Part shown: one piece after another, positions 8,849 to 16,278 of the stretch
Numbering within the stretch: the stretch's first letter is position 1
How the letters are laid out: each line of letters begins with the position of its first letter
Source: Paenibacillus lignilyticus
GTDB taxonomy: Bacteria > Bacillota > Bacilli > Paenibacillales > Paenibacillaceae
Direction of reading: 5' to 3'
Length of the DNA: 64,000 nt
Assembly: GCF_017942085.1 (NCBI RefSeq)
Contig: NZ_JAGKSP010000001.1
Span: 744,001 to 808,000 of the forward strand
The notes under the pieces: model-generated
Database searches by the model: none
Told to the model about the DNA's origin: nothing
The model's input: the letters and a program-made list of their open reading frames with translations, nothing else
Made by a program: the position numbers and the translations under genes

Positions 8849-9742
8849 TTGAGCTTGCTTAGAGATAAAATCATCGGATCTGCGATGCGGATATTTGCAC
8901 AGAAAGGCTTTGCCGCTACTTCCATTCAAGATATTGCGAACGATTGCGGCATTGCTAAGGGATCTTTATATAAGTTTTTTGCTTCCAAAGAGGATTTGCT
9001 CGTGGAGGTCTATCGTCATCGCATTCAGCTAATGTTCGATCAAGTGGATCGCATTAAGGCAGATGCAGCGCTTTCGCCTAAAGCGCGTTTCGTGCAAGAA
9101 ACATTGAACCAATTCATCAGCTTTAAAGAATTTAAATCCAGTATAAAAGACTTTTATGAACTGAAGATTAACGATACCGGTGTTTTTGCTACATTCGTTC
9201 AACAAATTCGTTCACAGATGTTTGTTTACTTGGAGGAAAGCCTAGTTCACGCATACGGTCCGGGCATCGATGTGTATAAGTGGGATCTGATTGCGCTCTA
9301 TATCGGTATTATCAAGGAATATATGGTGATGACGGAGCTGATAAGCAGTCCGTTCGATTATGAACAAATGGCGGCTTTCGTTGTCGATCGCATGGACGAA
9401 ATGGTTGCAGGCCTTCTTCTATCGAAGAGTACGCCGATACTGGAGTCGTCCGTTATGACGCAATTTGTTGCATGCGGGATGAAGGGGACTGCTGTACCTG
9501 CGGAGGAACAGCTGGGAGAAGGGCTCAACAGACTGCTGAGCACCATTCAGGAGCTCCAGGCTACGAACGCGAGAAAGACGGAGCTGAATGATGCGGCCAT
9601 TCTTCTGCAGGAAGAAGCGGACGCGGACAAGCCCCGAATGGTGCTTGTCCGCGCGCTTATCGGTCTATTGCAATCCCAGCATGAATTAACGGCCATACTG
9701 GGGCAGCTTGAGAAGCTGTTCGAATTGAAAGCCGCTTCTTAG
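8849..9742 (+). CDS. TetR-family transcriptional regulator
   Basis: A 297-residue regulator if the TTG at 8849 is used; AGAGGAG stands 6 nt before it. An ATG at 8777 would add 24 residues but would overlap the operator and lacks a ribosome site. The N-terminal helix-turn-helix is typical: IIGSAMRIFAQKGFAATSIQ, then DIANDCGIAKGSLYKFF and SKEDLLVEVY. The C-terminal ligand part (about 60-297) is longer than the usual 130-150 residues of the family, with an extra 90 residues rich in charged helix. It is divergent from the MFS exporter and probably represses it and itself. Confidence 0.9.
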   Translation: MSLLRDKIIGSAMRIFAQKGFAATSIQDIANDCGIAKGSLYKFFASKEDLLVEVYRHRIQLMFDQVDRIKADAALSPKARFVQETLNQFISFKEFKSSIKDFYELKINDTGVFATFVQQIRSQMFVYLEESLVHAYGPGIDVYKWDLIALYIGIIKEYMVMTELISSPFDYEQMAAFVVDRMDEMVAGLLLSKSTPILESSVMTQFVACGMKGTAVPAEEQLGEGLNRLLSTIQELQATNARKTELNDAAILLQEEADADKPRMVLVRALIGLLQSQHELTAILGQLEKLFELKAAS

Positions 9743-9763
9743 CCTGGGCACTGCCTATTCAGC

Positions 9764-10729
9764 TTAATACTGATTCGTCAAACTAACGAGATTGCGCATC
9801 GACTCTCCGTCGCCCCGAAGATAAACGCCAAGATTATGAACCAGAATATCAACCGCACGGTCGGTGTAATAGATCGAGTTGCCGGAATTATGCGGCGTTA
9901 GGATGACATTCTCGAGCTCCCACAGCGGATGAGCAGCCGGGAGCGGCTCCTGCTCGAACACATCCAGCCCTGCCCCGGCAATAATGCCGGACTGCAGCGC
10001 CTCCACCATATCTTCCGTTACAACCGTCTGTCCGCGGCCGATGTTAACGAAGAAGGAGGAAGGCTTCATCTGCTTAAATTTCGCAAGGTCGAACAAATGG
10101 TGCGTATCCTTCGTGATCGGAAGCGTAACCACGACATAATCGCTCTCCTGCAGCACGGTATCCAGTCCGTCGGAGCCGTACATCTGATCTACATACGGGG
10201 ATGGCTTACCGGAATTGCGAACGCCCAGTACGCGCATATGAAATACCTGCGCGAGCCTCGCAAGCTCCTCGCCGATCGCACCAACGCCGACGATCCCGAG
10301 CACCTTCCCGTGAATTTCGCCCAAGCCGCCGAGCCAGTCCCACTTCTTCTTCACCTGATTTCGCATCGTTATGTGCAGCTTGCGCGTGAAGCTCAGCATC
10401 ATGCCAAGCACGGTCTCCGAAATTCCGTTCGCATGAACGCCGCTTGCATTCGTCAGTGTTACGCCATGCGCCGCAAACGCTTCGAAAGGCATCTGCTCCA
10501 CGCCAGCCCCCCAAGCCTGCACCCAGCGCAGCGAAGTGCCCGGCCGCAGCGCGCTTGCTGCCGCTTGATCATCCCAGCCTGCTACGATCTCCGCCTCCGC
10601 CAGATGCGATTTCATTCCCTCTTCATCGGCATCGCCGCCAAATACAAGCTCAAATCCCGGCGCAGCCTCACGAATTCGTTGTCTATGCTTCGCTTCCAAA
10701 TCATATACGCATACGAGCTTCCTCTTCAT
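9764..10729 (-). CDS. D-isomer-specific 2-hydroxyacid dehydrogenase
   Basis: A 321-residue NAD(P)-dependent cytoplasmic enzyme that interconverts 2-hydroxy and 2-keto acids. The Rossmann motif GIVGVGAIGEELA, the conserved NIGRGQTVV segment with the catalytic Arg, the Glu in the GLDVFEQEPLP segment and the catalytic His in LTPHNSG are present. The ATG at 10729 (MKRKLVCVYD) is chosen over 10789 because GGGAGAG lies upstream and the family starts here. It follows the terminator of the J-I-H-G importer operon and is probably transcribed on its own. The exact acid is not known. Confidence 0.88.
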   Translation of the reverse strand: MKRKLVCVYDLEAKHRQRIREAAPGFELVFGGDADEEGMKSHLAEAEIVAGWDDQAAASALRPGTSLRWVQAWGAGVEQMPFEAFAAHGVTLTNASGVHANGISETVLGMMLSFTRKLHITMRNQVKKKWDWLGGLGEIHGKVLGIVGVGAIGEELARLAQVFHMRVLGVRNSGKPSPYVDQMYGSDGLDTVLQESDYVVVTLPITKDTHHLFDLAKFKQMKPSSFFVNIGRGQTVVTEDMVEALQSGIIAGAGLDVFEQEPLPAAHPLWELENVILTPHNSGNSIYYTDRAVDILVHNLGVYLRGDGESMRNLVSLTNQY

Positions 10730-10770
10730 CTTTAGCCACTCTCCCTCATGTTCACCTATATCACAAAGAA

Positions 10771-10807
10771 GAAGCCCGTACCAGCCCAATTGGACGGTAC
10801 GGGCTTC
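10771..10807 (-). terminator. Terminator of the first importer/dehydrogenase operon
   Basis: GAAGCCCGTACC (10771-10782) pairs with GGTACGGGCTTC (10796-10807). The minus-strand tail TTCTTTG is only moderately T-rich. It follows the stop codon of the Gfo/Idh/MocA gene by about 10 bp. Confidence 0.7.
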
Positions 10808-10816
10808 TGCCGCAAT

Positions 10817-11884
10817 TTACAGTTTTACTTCCGATCCCGTACGAGCCGATTCATAGATCGCGGACAAAATTTTGATCATGTCTACGCCTTGATCGATGGT
10901 GAAGATTGGTTTCTCGCGGCCTTGAATAACATCGACGAAGTGATACAGGTTCCCACCGTGTCCACCGTTGTCTTCGCCTACGTGAGGAACCATATCCGTT
11001 ACGACGCCTTGATCTTCGCCGAAGATGCCAAGCTTGCCGTTGCTGAACTTGAAGCCGGCTTTCGTACCGCGAAGCTCGACGAAGTTCTCTTCTTGCTCGA
11101 TGTTCGAAGCCCAGCTGAACTCGATTTGAAGCGATGCGCCGTTGTCGAAACGGATAAAGCCGATTGCCAAATCTTCAACGTCGAACGTGCCTTCGCCTTC
11201 GGATTTGGAACCGAATTTGCTGTGCTCAGAGCCGGCGATATCTTCCGCATCGGCGAATTTCGTGTACGTTGCGCCCGTTACCGATACCGGCTTCGGATTG
11301 CCCATGAACCAGATCGACAAGTCGATGAAATGAACGCCCAGATCGATCAACGGACCGCCGCCGGACAATTCTTTCGTTGTGAACCAGCCGCCTTTACCCG
11401 GAATGCCGCGGCGGCGCGTCCAGCCGCAGCGGCCTGCGTATGCTTCGCCCAGGTTGCCTTGGTCGATCCAGCGTTTGATATACTGGGAAGCCGGACGGAA
11501 ACGGTTGTTACGCATAACCATCAGCGTTTTGCCGCTTTTCTCGGAAGCTTCTTTCATGCGAAGCGCTTCTTCCGGATTAACGGCATCCGGTTTTTCGCAG
11601 AATACATGTTTGCCGGCTTCAAGAGCGGCAACCGCGATTTCGGAGTGGAACAGGTTAGGCGTACAAATATCGATAATGTCGATGTCTGCAATCGCGATTA
11701 CTTCACGGTAGTCGCTGAAAGCTTGCGGTATGCCGTGCTGCTCTGCCGCTGCTTGCGCTTTCTCCAGATCGATATCGCAGATGGCAACGATTTCAAGCTC
11801 CGGGTGGTTTTTCAAAGGCTCGGAATGCGCCCATTGGAAAATACCGCCCGCACCGATTACGCCAACTTTAAGTTTCTTCGTCAT
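10817..11884 (-). CDS. Gfo/Idh/MocA-family sugar dehydrogenase (paralog of 22051-23118)
   Basis: A 355-residue NAD(P)-dependent oxidoreductase. The N-terminal Rossmann fold has VGVIGAGGIFQWAH and the family signature AGKHVFCEKPDAVN; the C-terminal alpha/beta domain carries GGPLIDLGVHFIDL with the conserved Asp and His. Such enzymes oxidise a ring hydroxyl of sugars, inositols or glycosides. It matches the product of 22051-23118 at most positions and has identical length, so one is a recent copy. It is the last gene after an LplB/YtcP-type importer and its binding protein, so it probably acts on the imported sugar. The ATG at 11884 has GAGAGG upstream. Confidence 0.93.
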   Translation of the reverse strand: MTKKLKVGVIGAGGIFQWAHSEPLKNHPELEIVAICDIDLEKAQAAAEQHGIPQAFSDYREVIAIADIDIIDICTPNLFHSEIAVAALEAGKHVFCEKPDAVNPEEALRMKEASEKSGKTLMVMRNNRFRPASQYIKRWIDQGNLGEAYAGRCGWTRRRGIPGKGGWFTTKELSGGGPLIDLGVHFIDLSIWFMGNPKPVSVTGATYTKFADAEDIAGSEHSKFGSKSEGEGTFDVEDLAIGFIRFDNGASLQIEFSWASNIEQEENFVELRGTKAGFKFSNGKLGIFGEDQGVVTDMVPHVGEDNGGHGGNLYHFVDVIQGREKPIFTIDQGVDMIKILSAIYESARTGSEVKL

Positions 11885-11917
11885 CAATAACATCCTCTCT
11901 CAAGTTGAAAGTAACAG

Positions 11918-11939
11918 GCTCCGGCCGAGCGGCCGGAGC
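11918..11939 (-). other. GC-rich intergenic hairpin after the binding-protein gene
   Basis: GCTCCGGCCG, loop AG, CGGCCGGAGC form a perfect 10-bp stem between the binding-protein gene and the downstream dehydrogenase. There is no T-run on the minus strand, so it more likely protects the binding-protein mRNA or reduces readthrough than ends transcription outright. Confidence 0.65.
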
Positions 11940-11956
11940 GCTGCAACTGGTCTATT

Positions 11957-13876
11957 TTAGTTCAATTTCTTCAAGAAGCCTTCACGCAGTTTGTAATATT
12001 TCATCCAAGCCTCTGTTTGTTTCTTAATACCGTCGGCAATATCGCTTTCCGCCAGTACGTCTGTATATTCTTTATACGTTTTGTCGAAATCAGCAACCGG
12101 ACTGGTGATGGCTTTCACAATCAGGTTATCGAGCTCATCATTATGAGGGGCAATCAGGTTGTTGTTTAGATCGTTGGTAACGGTGTCGTACTCTGCACGT
12201 GCTTGCTGCGTAGCTTCGTCAACAGGAAGCTCCGCGTAAAGCGACATGTTCTTCATGTTGTGCTGCTGCCAAGCTGTGTTTACAAGAGTAGATTGATCGT
12301 AGTTGCTTACGCTGAATGGGTAAACGATTTGCGGCGAGTATACAAAGCCCATTTCGTCTGCCATTGCAAGGCCGTAAACCTCTGGGTTAGTCATTGTGTT
12401 GTCTTGACCTTGAATGCCGTAGTACCAGCCATCGCCTGTTTCATCTTGCTTGCCAAGCAGCTTGTACTCTTCAACCTTCTTGAATTCCGGTTTGTAACGG
12501 CGTTCCATACCTTCGCCTGTGTACATGTCCGGAGTTCCCCATGAACGTAGATCAGCTGCTTCCAGGGAGTTATTCCAGTCGATCCAGTTCAATACTTGTG
12601 GAATCATGTCGTCCGTAACTTTTTTCGGGTTGATGGCTTTCGAGTTCCATTTTGTCGTCAACGGGAAGTACTGGTTTGCTGCATCCTGATTGCTTGGGTC
12701 AAGCTCGGTTGCGAAGATTGGGTAGAATCTCCAATCATAGTTTTTGCCTTCTTTTTTCACTTTTTCTTGGTTTGCTGCAATAGGAGCCCACATATTAACG
12801 ACTGCATACTCACCATTGATAACTTTGGCATCGCGCTGTTCGTTCTTTTGAATGTAGAATTCCTTGCCGAACAAACCATCTTTGAAGCCTTTGTTCATAA
12901 ACGAAATGTACGATTTCCATTCCGGTGTCAGCTCATAATCCGCGAACAGGTTTTTGGACTCGTTGATTACGAGTGGATAAGCCTGGCTCATATTCAAGCC
13001 GCTAGCCGTGAACAAGGACCATTGAAGCGCGCCTCTAGTGTTATCCAATTGAAGGTGTCCGGGTGTAATGGTTTTGCCGTTTTCTTGAATGTTCAACGCT
13101 TTTACTTTTTCCAAGTAAGCATACAAGTCATCCAGATTTTTGATCGGGATATCCATGATTTGCTCAAGCGACAATTTACCATTGTTCTCAACGGCCAGCT
13201 TCTTCAGTTCAGCTGCGCTCATTGCGTTCGGGAAGATTTTTTTCAAAATATCATCGCGCATCCATACGCCATAACCGCCGTTACCCAAACGGGAGTCGCC
13301 GTAAGGTGTTTTGCGGTATTCTTCTTTCAGCAACGGGCTTGGCAGCGAAGGAATCGCCCATAGCTTACCGTCAGTTGGATCTACGCTTGCTTTGTACCAT
13401 TGTTCCATCGTAACGCCCAGCTCAGATAAACGTGCAGCCGTAAGCGGCATATACTTTGTCATTTCATCAAGCGTGATTTCGCGAACCATGCCTGCCTTCT
13501 TGAGCATTTCCATGTTGTCGGCATCGTCTGCGATCCCGTTTTGGTTCGCGATTACCGCTGGAACGGTATCAGCAAGAATTTGCATTTGCAGCCAGCTTTT
13601 ATAGTCAGTGCCCGCCGGAATTTCAACGAAATCAGGAATAACTTTTGTTTTCTCGCGCCAGATTGGCGTTAGTTTGTCTTCAACCGGCTTACGTGGGTTT
13701 GTCGGCAATTGGCTAAGGACTTCCAAATGGATTTCCTTAAAGTTTGCCGGATCAACCGGAGCGCCCGTGTTTGAGCCCGTATTGTTCGGTGCGTTGTTTT
13801 CGTTCTTGGAGCCGCCGCAGCCAGCCAGAGAAACAGCCAGCAGAACAGCGAACATAATCATGACTACCTTTTTCAT
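11957..13876 (-). CDS. Extracellular sugar-binding lipoprotein (LplA-like)
   Basis: A 639-residue binding protein of a carbohydrate ABC importer. The signal peptide MKKVVMIMFAVLLAVSLAGC ends in lipobox LAGC with Cys20, so the mature protein is lipid-anchored on the outer face of the membrane. The rest is a type-1 solute-binding fold, longer than the usual 430-560 residues, as in LplA/YtcQ proteins serving oligosaccharides. It is third in the J-I-H-G operon, after two permease genes and before a sugar dehydrogenase. GGGAGG lies about 12 nt upstream of the ATG. The ligand is not predictable; context suggests a plant- or microbe-derived oligosaccharide. Confidence 0.92.
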   Translation of the reverse strand: MKKVVMIMFAVLLAVSLAGCGGSKNENNAPNNTGSNTGAPVDPANFKEIHLEVLSQLPTNPRKPVEDKLTPIWREKTKVIPDFVEIPAGTDYKSWLQMQILADTVPAVIANQNGIADDADNMEMLKKAGMVREITLDEMTKYMPLTAARLSELGVTMEQWYKASVDPTDGKLWAIPSLPSPLLKEEYRKTPYGDSRLGNGGYGVWMRDDILKKIFPNAMSAAELKKLAVENNGKLSLEQIMDIPIKNLDDLYAYLEKVKALNIQENGKTITPGHLQLDNTRGALQWSLFTASGLNMSQAYPLVINESKNLFADYELTPEWKSYISFMNKGFKDGLFGKEFYIQKNEQRDAKVINGEYAVVNMWAPIAANQEKVKKEGKNYDWRFYPIFATELDPSNQDAANQYFPLTTKWNSKAINPKKVTDDMIPQVLNWIDWNNSLEAADLRSWGTPDMYTGEGMERRYKPEFKKVEEYKLLGKQDETGDGWYYGIQGQDNTMTNPEVYGLAMADEMGFVYSPQIVYPFSVSNYDQSTLVNTAWQQHNMKNMSLYAELPVDEATQQARAEYDTVTNDLNNNLIAPHNDELDNLIVKAITSPVADFDKTYKEYTDVLAESDIADGIKKQTEAWMKYYKLREGFLKKLN

Positions 13877-13934
13877 AATACCGTAAAGCCTCCCTTTGAT
13901 GGTGTTTAATTAACTATGGAAAAGCAGTGGCTTA

Positions 13935-14858
13935 TTAAGCCTTAACTGCTCCAGTTAACATCCCTTTAACGAAATACTTCTGGAAGAACGGGTAAACGAA
14001 TAGCAGTGGGAACGTTACTACGACCATGACGGTCATTTTAATAACCTCAGGCGTAGGAACGGTGTTGTTTTTCTGAGCCAGAAGTCTGCGCGCGGCAGCC
14101 CCGGAAGTCTTCGTGAAATCGATCATCGTGTTCGCTTCCGCACGGTTGATGATTTCGTACAATACGAACTGCAGCGTGCTCAAGCTGCGGTCTGTAACGT
14201 AGATCAAGTTCGTGTAATAGTCCAGCCAGTTGCCCACGACTGCGAAGAACGCGAAAGCGGCAATAACCGGCATGCAAAGCGGGAATATAATTTGCACGAA
14301 GATGCGGACATAACCGGCACCGTCGATGAAAGCCGATTCCTGCAGCTCAGCAGGCAAATCTTCAATGTGCGTACGCATGATGATCATGCTGAAGAAGCCA
14401 AACGCACCCGGTAGAACGTAAACCAAGAAATTGTTGACCAGATCCAGTTTCGAAATGACAACGTAGTTGGAAATGATCGTCCCCCCGATAAACATCGGGA
14501 TCATAAAGAAGAAGAGAATCGACTTACGCCCCGGCAAGAATCGCTTCGACAGTGCGAAGGCTGCCAGCATCGTGACGACTACCGACAGAACGGGTCCGAT
14601 GATACAGCGCAGCGTCGTTACGATAAACGCAGAGTGAAGACGATCATATTGAAACACAAAGGCATAATTCTCTAGCGTAAATACGCGTGGAAAGAACCAG
14701 ATCGGGCCAGCGGCCGCATCAGCTCCTGTATTGAAGGACATTACCAAGATATACCAGAACGGATATATCGCGGTTATCGCCCAGATCAACATAAGTAGGA
14801 TGTTGAAGACATCAAATGTGCGCTCACCTGTTGTTCGCTTAATTCTGTTCGCTTTCAT
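13935..14858 (-). CDS. Sugar ABC permease (YtcP/LplC type)
   Basis: A 307-residue membrane subunit with about six helices (first at about 14-36). The ABC-contact EAA loop appears as LQESAFIDGAGYVRIFVQII. The C-terminus FFQKYFVKGMLTGAVKA is typical of LplC/YtcP proteins. It pairs with the permease at 14881-15837, 22 bp upstream. The importer has no ATPase here; in Bacillus and Paenibacillus a shared MsmX-like ATPase encoded elsewhere usually serves such transporters. Confidence 0.93.
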   Translation of the reverse strand: MKANRIKRTTGERTFDVFNILLMLIWAITAIYPFWYILVMSFNTGADAAAGPIWFFPRVFTLENYAFVFQYDRLHSAFIVTTLRCIIGPVLSVVVTMLAAFALSKRFLPGRKSILFFFMIPMFIGGTIISNYVVISKLDLVNNFLVYVLPGAFGFFSMIIMRTHIEDLPAELQESAFIDGAGYVRIFVQIIFPLCMPVIAAFAFFAVVGNWLDYYTNLIYVTDRSLSTLQFVLYEIINRAEANTMIDFTKTSGAAARRLLAQKNNTVPTPEVIKMTVMVVVTFPLLFVYPFFQKYFVKGMLTGAVKA

Positions 14859-14880
14859 AAGGTTCCGGTAACCCCTTCCT

Positions 14881-15837
14881 TTAAATGATACCTACGTTAC
14901 TGAGGCGCTTCGTCGTGTAGTTAGTAGCCATAATCAGAATAAAGGAGATTACGCCTTGGAATAGACCGACCGCGGCAGAGTACGAATACTGTCCGCTTAC
15001 AAGACCTTGGTAGTACGTATAAACGCCAATGGTGTCCGTATCCAGACGAATCATTTTATTTTGCAAGTTGAACACTTGGTCGAAGTTAGTTGCAAGCAAT
15101 CCGCTGAGCGAGAAGATCAGAAGGATACACATGGTTGGGATCAAACCCGGAAGCGTGATATACATCAGACGCTGCCAGCGACTCGCGCCATCCACTTGTG
15201 CGGCTTCGTATTGCTGCGGGTCAATGCTCGTTAGCGCTGCAAGATACAAGATCGTTCCCCAGCCTGTCTCTTTCCACACTTCGGAGATGACAAGAACGGG
15301 AAGGAAGTTCTTCGCATCCTGCATGAACGAGATACGTTCGGCTGCCGGATCAATCAGTTGGCGCAGGTTATTGATAATCCCTGTAGCATCAACAGTAAGG
15401 AACATGTAGAACAAACCGGCAACCGTTACCCATGATACGAAATGCGGAATATAGGAAGTGGTTTGAACAATGCGTTTGAAGCGTTCGCCGCGAAGCTCAT
15501 TGAGCAGCAGCGCGAAAATCAAAGGCGCAGGGAAGGTGGCAATCATCATCGTCACGCTGTAAAGCAGCGTACGGCCGATCAATGTATAAAATTTATGATC
15601 CGTCAGGAACTTGGCGAAGTTGTCAAACCCGACAAACTCGCTGCCAAAGCCGAACCAGCCTTTGTTGAAATCATAATCCAAGAACGCGATGTAGTTGGAA
15701 AACATGGGCAGGTACGAGAAAATGAAAGTTAATACCATCGCAGGAACCAAGAACAGATACAGGATCTTTATGTTCTGCGTTTGCAGCCCACTGCGTTTTT
15801 TGGGCCTTACGTTTTGTTTGCTTGTTGACATAGCCAT
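14881..15837 (-). CDS. Sugar ABC permease (LplB/YteP type)
   Basis: A 318-residue membrane subunit; the first helix is at about 25-45 (IKILYLFLVPAMVLTFIFSY). The EAA loop reads QQYEAAQVDGASRWQRLMYI, and the LplB-type end is YTTKRLSNVGII. It is the first gene of the operon. AGGAGG stands 8 nt before the ATG at 15837, though ATG codons two residues later could also serve. Expression starts from the LacI-type promoter at 16077-16105. Confidence 0.93.
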   Translation of the reverse strand: MAMSTSKQNVRPKKRSGLQTQNIKILYLFLVPAMVLTFIFSYLPMFSNYIAFLDYDFNKGWFGFGSEFVGFDNFAKFLTDHKFYTLIGRTLLYSVTMMIATFPAPLIFALLLNELRGERFKRIVQTTSYIPHFVSWVTVAGLFYMFLTVDATGIINNLRQLIDPAAERISFMQDAKNFLPVLVISEVWKETGWGTILYLAALTSIDPQQYEAAQVDGASRWQRLMYITLPGLIPTMCILLIFSLSGLLATNFDQVFNLQNKMIRLDTDTIGVYTYYQGLVSGQYSYSAAVGLFQGVISFILIMATNYTTKRLSNVGII

Positions 15838-15928
15838 CGGTAAATCCTCCTATTTCAGTTGCGTATTAACCACACCTATTATGTCCCAAACCCGCAGGTC
15901 TGACCGACTGCCGACACGACAATTTCCA

Positions 15929-15942
15929 TCGAAACGATTCGA
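15929..15942. promoter_or_regulatory. LacI-type operator variant TCGAAACGATTCGA
   Basis: A 14-bp near-palindrome around a central CG. The identical sequence occurs at 37271-37284 in the paralogous control region. Here it lies between the promoter and the first permease gene, about 90 bp before the start codon. Confidence 0.55.
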
Positions 15943-16057
15943 CTGTTTTATAAAATAAAACGATCCAAATGAACCGCTTTCACAACCAAAAAAGGTGTTT
16001 TGTTCAAAATTACATTCACATTCACAAATAGTGACAATTTTCGTCACTAACTTTGTC

Positions 16058-16067
16058 GAAACGTTTC
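16058..16067. promoter_or_regulatory. LacI-type operator GAAACGTTTC at the transcription start
   Basis: A perfect 10-bp palindrome directly downstream of the -10 box at 16077-16082 (minus strand), covering the predicted start of transcription. The flanks TGTC and ACAAA also resemble the copy at 37139-37148. Such a position fits repression by the LacI protein at 35939-36982 or its paralog at 63359. Confidence 0.7.
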
Positions 16068-16076
16068 ACAAAACCC

Positions 16077-16105
16077 ATATTAGCACATTGTTCTCGATGG
16101 TAAAA
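16077..16105 (-). promoter_or_regulatory. Promoter of the first importer operon
   Basis: Read on the minus strand: -35 TTTTAC (16100-16105), a 17-nt spacer ending in TGC, and -10 TAATAT (16077-16082), an extended -10 form. The region between 15943 and 16057 holds only an AT-rich leader. Confidence 0.6.
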
Positions 16106-16179
16106 GGCTTTCATCTTAAATTTTATAACTTTTTTCGTGCAAATTTGTCACGATTTAGCCATCGATTCCTGTTTTTGGT

Positions 16180-16189
16180 GAAACGTTTC
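16180..16189. promoter_or_regulatory. Upstream LacI-type operator GAAACGTTTC
   Basis: A second perfect palindrome 122 bp from the start-site copy. LacI-family proteins often bridge two such sites by a DNA loop. It lies just inside the terminator of the neighbouring operon. Confidence 0.6.
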
Positions 16190-16203
16190 GATTGGATATA
16201 GAG

Positions 16204-16229
16204 AAAAACCCCGATTTCTCGGGGTTTTT
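16204..16229 (-). terminator. Terminator of the 20-kb glycan operon
   Basis: AAAAACCCCGA, loop TTTC, TCGGGGTTTTT; a perfect stem with a T-tail on the minus strand, 50 bp after the GH35 stop codon. A related hairpin ends the GH3 operon at 37294-37323. Confidence 0.9.
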
Positions 16230-16278
16230 CGTTCGATTAAGACTATAGTCTACCTTCACGGTAGCGGAAAGAATTAGT

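Noticed and set aside
16058..16067. CcpA catabolite (cre) site
   Set aside because: The palindrome GAAACGTTTC lacks the extra base on each side of the central CG that the cre consensus TGWAANCGNTNWCA requires, and a cognate LacI gene lies in the same island. CcpA is not fully excluded.
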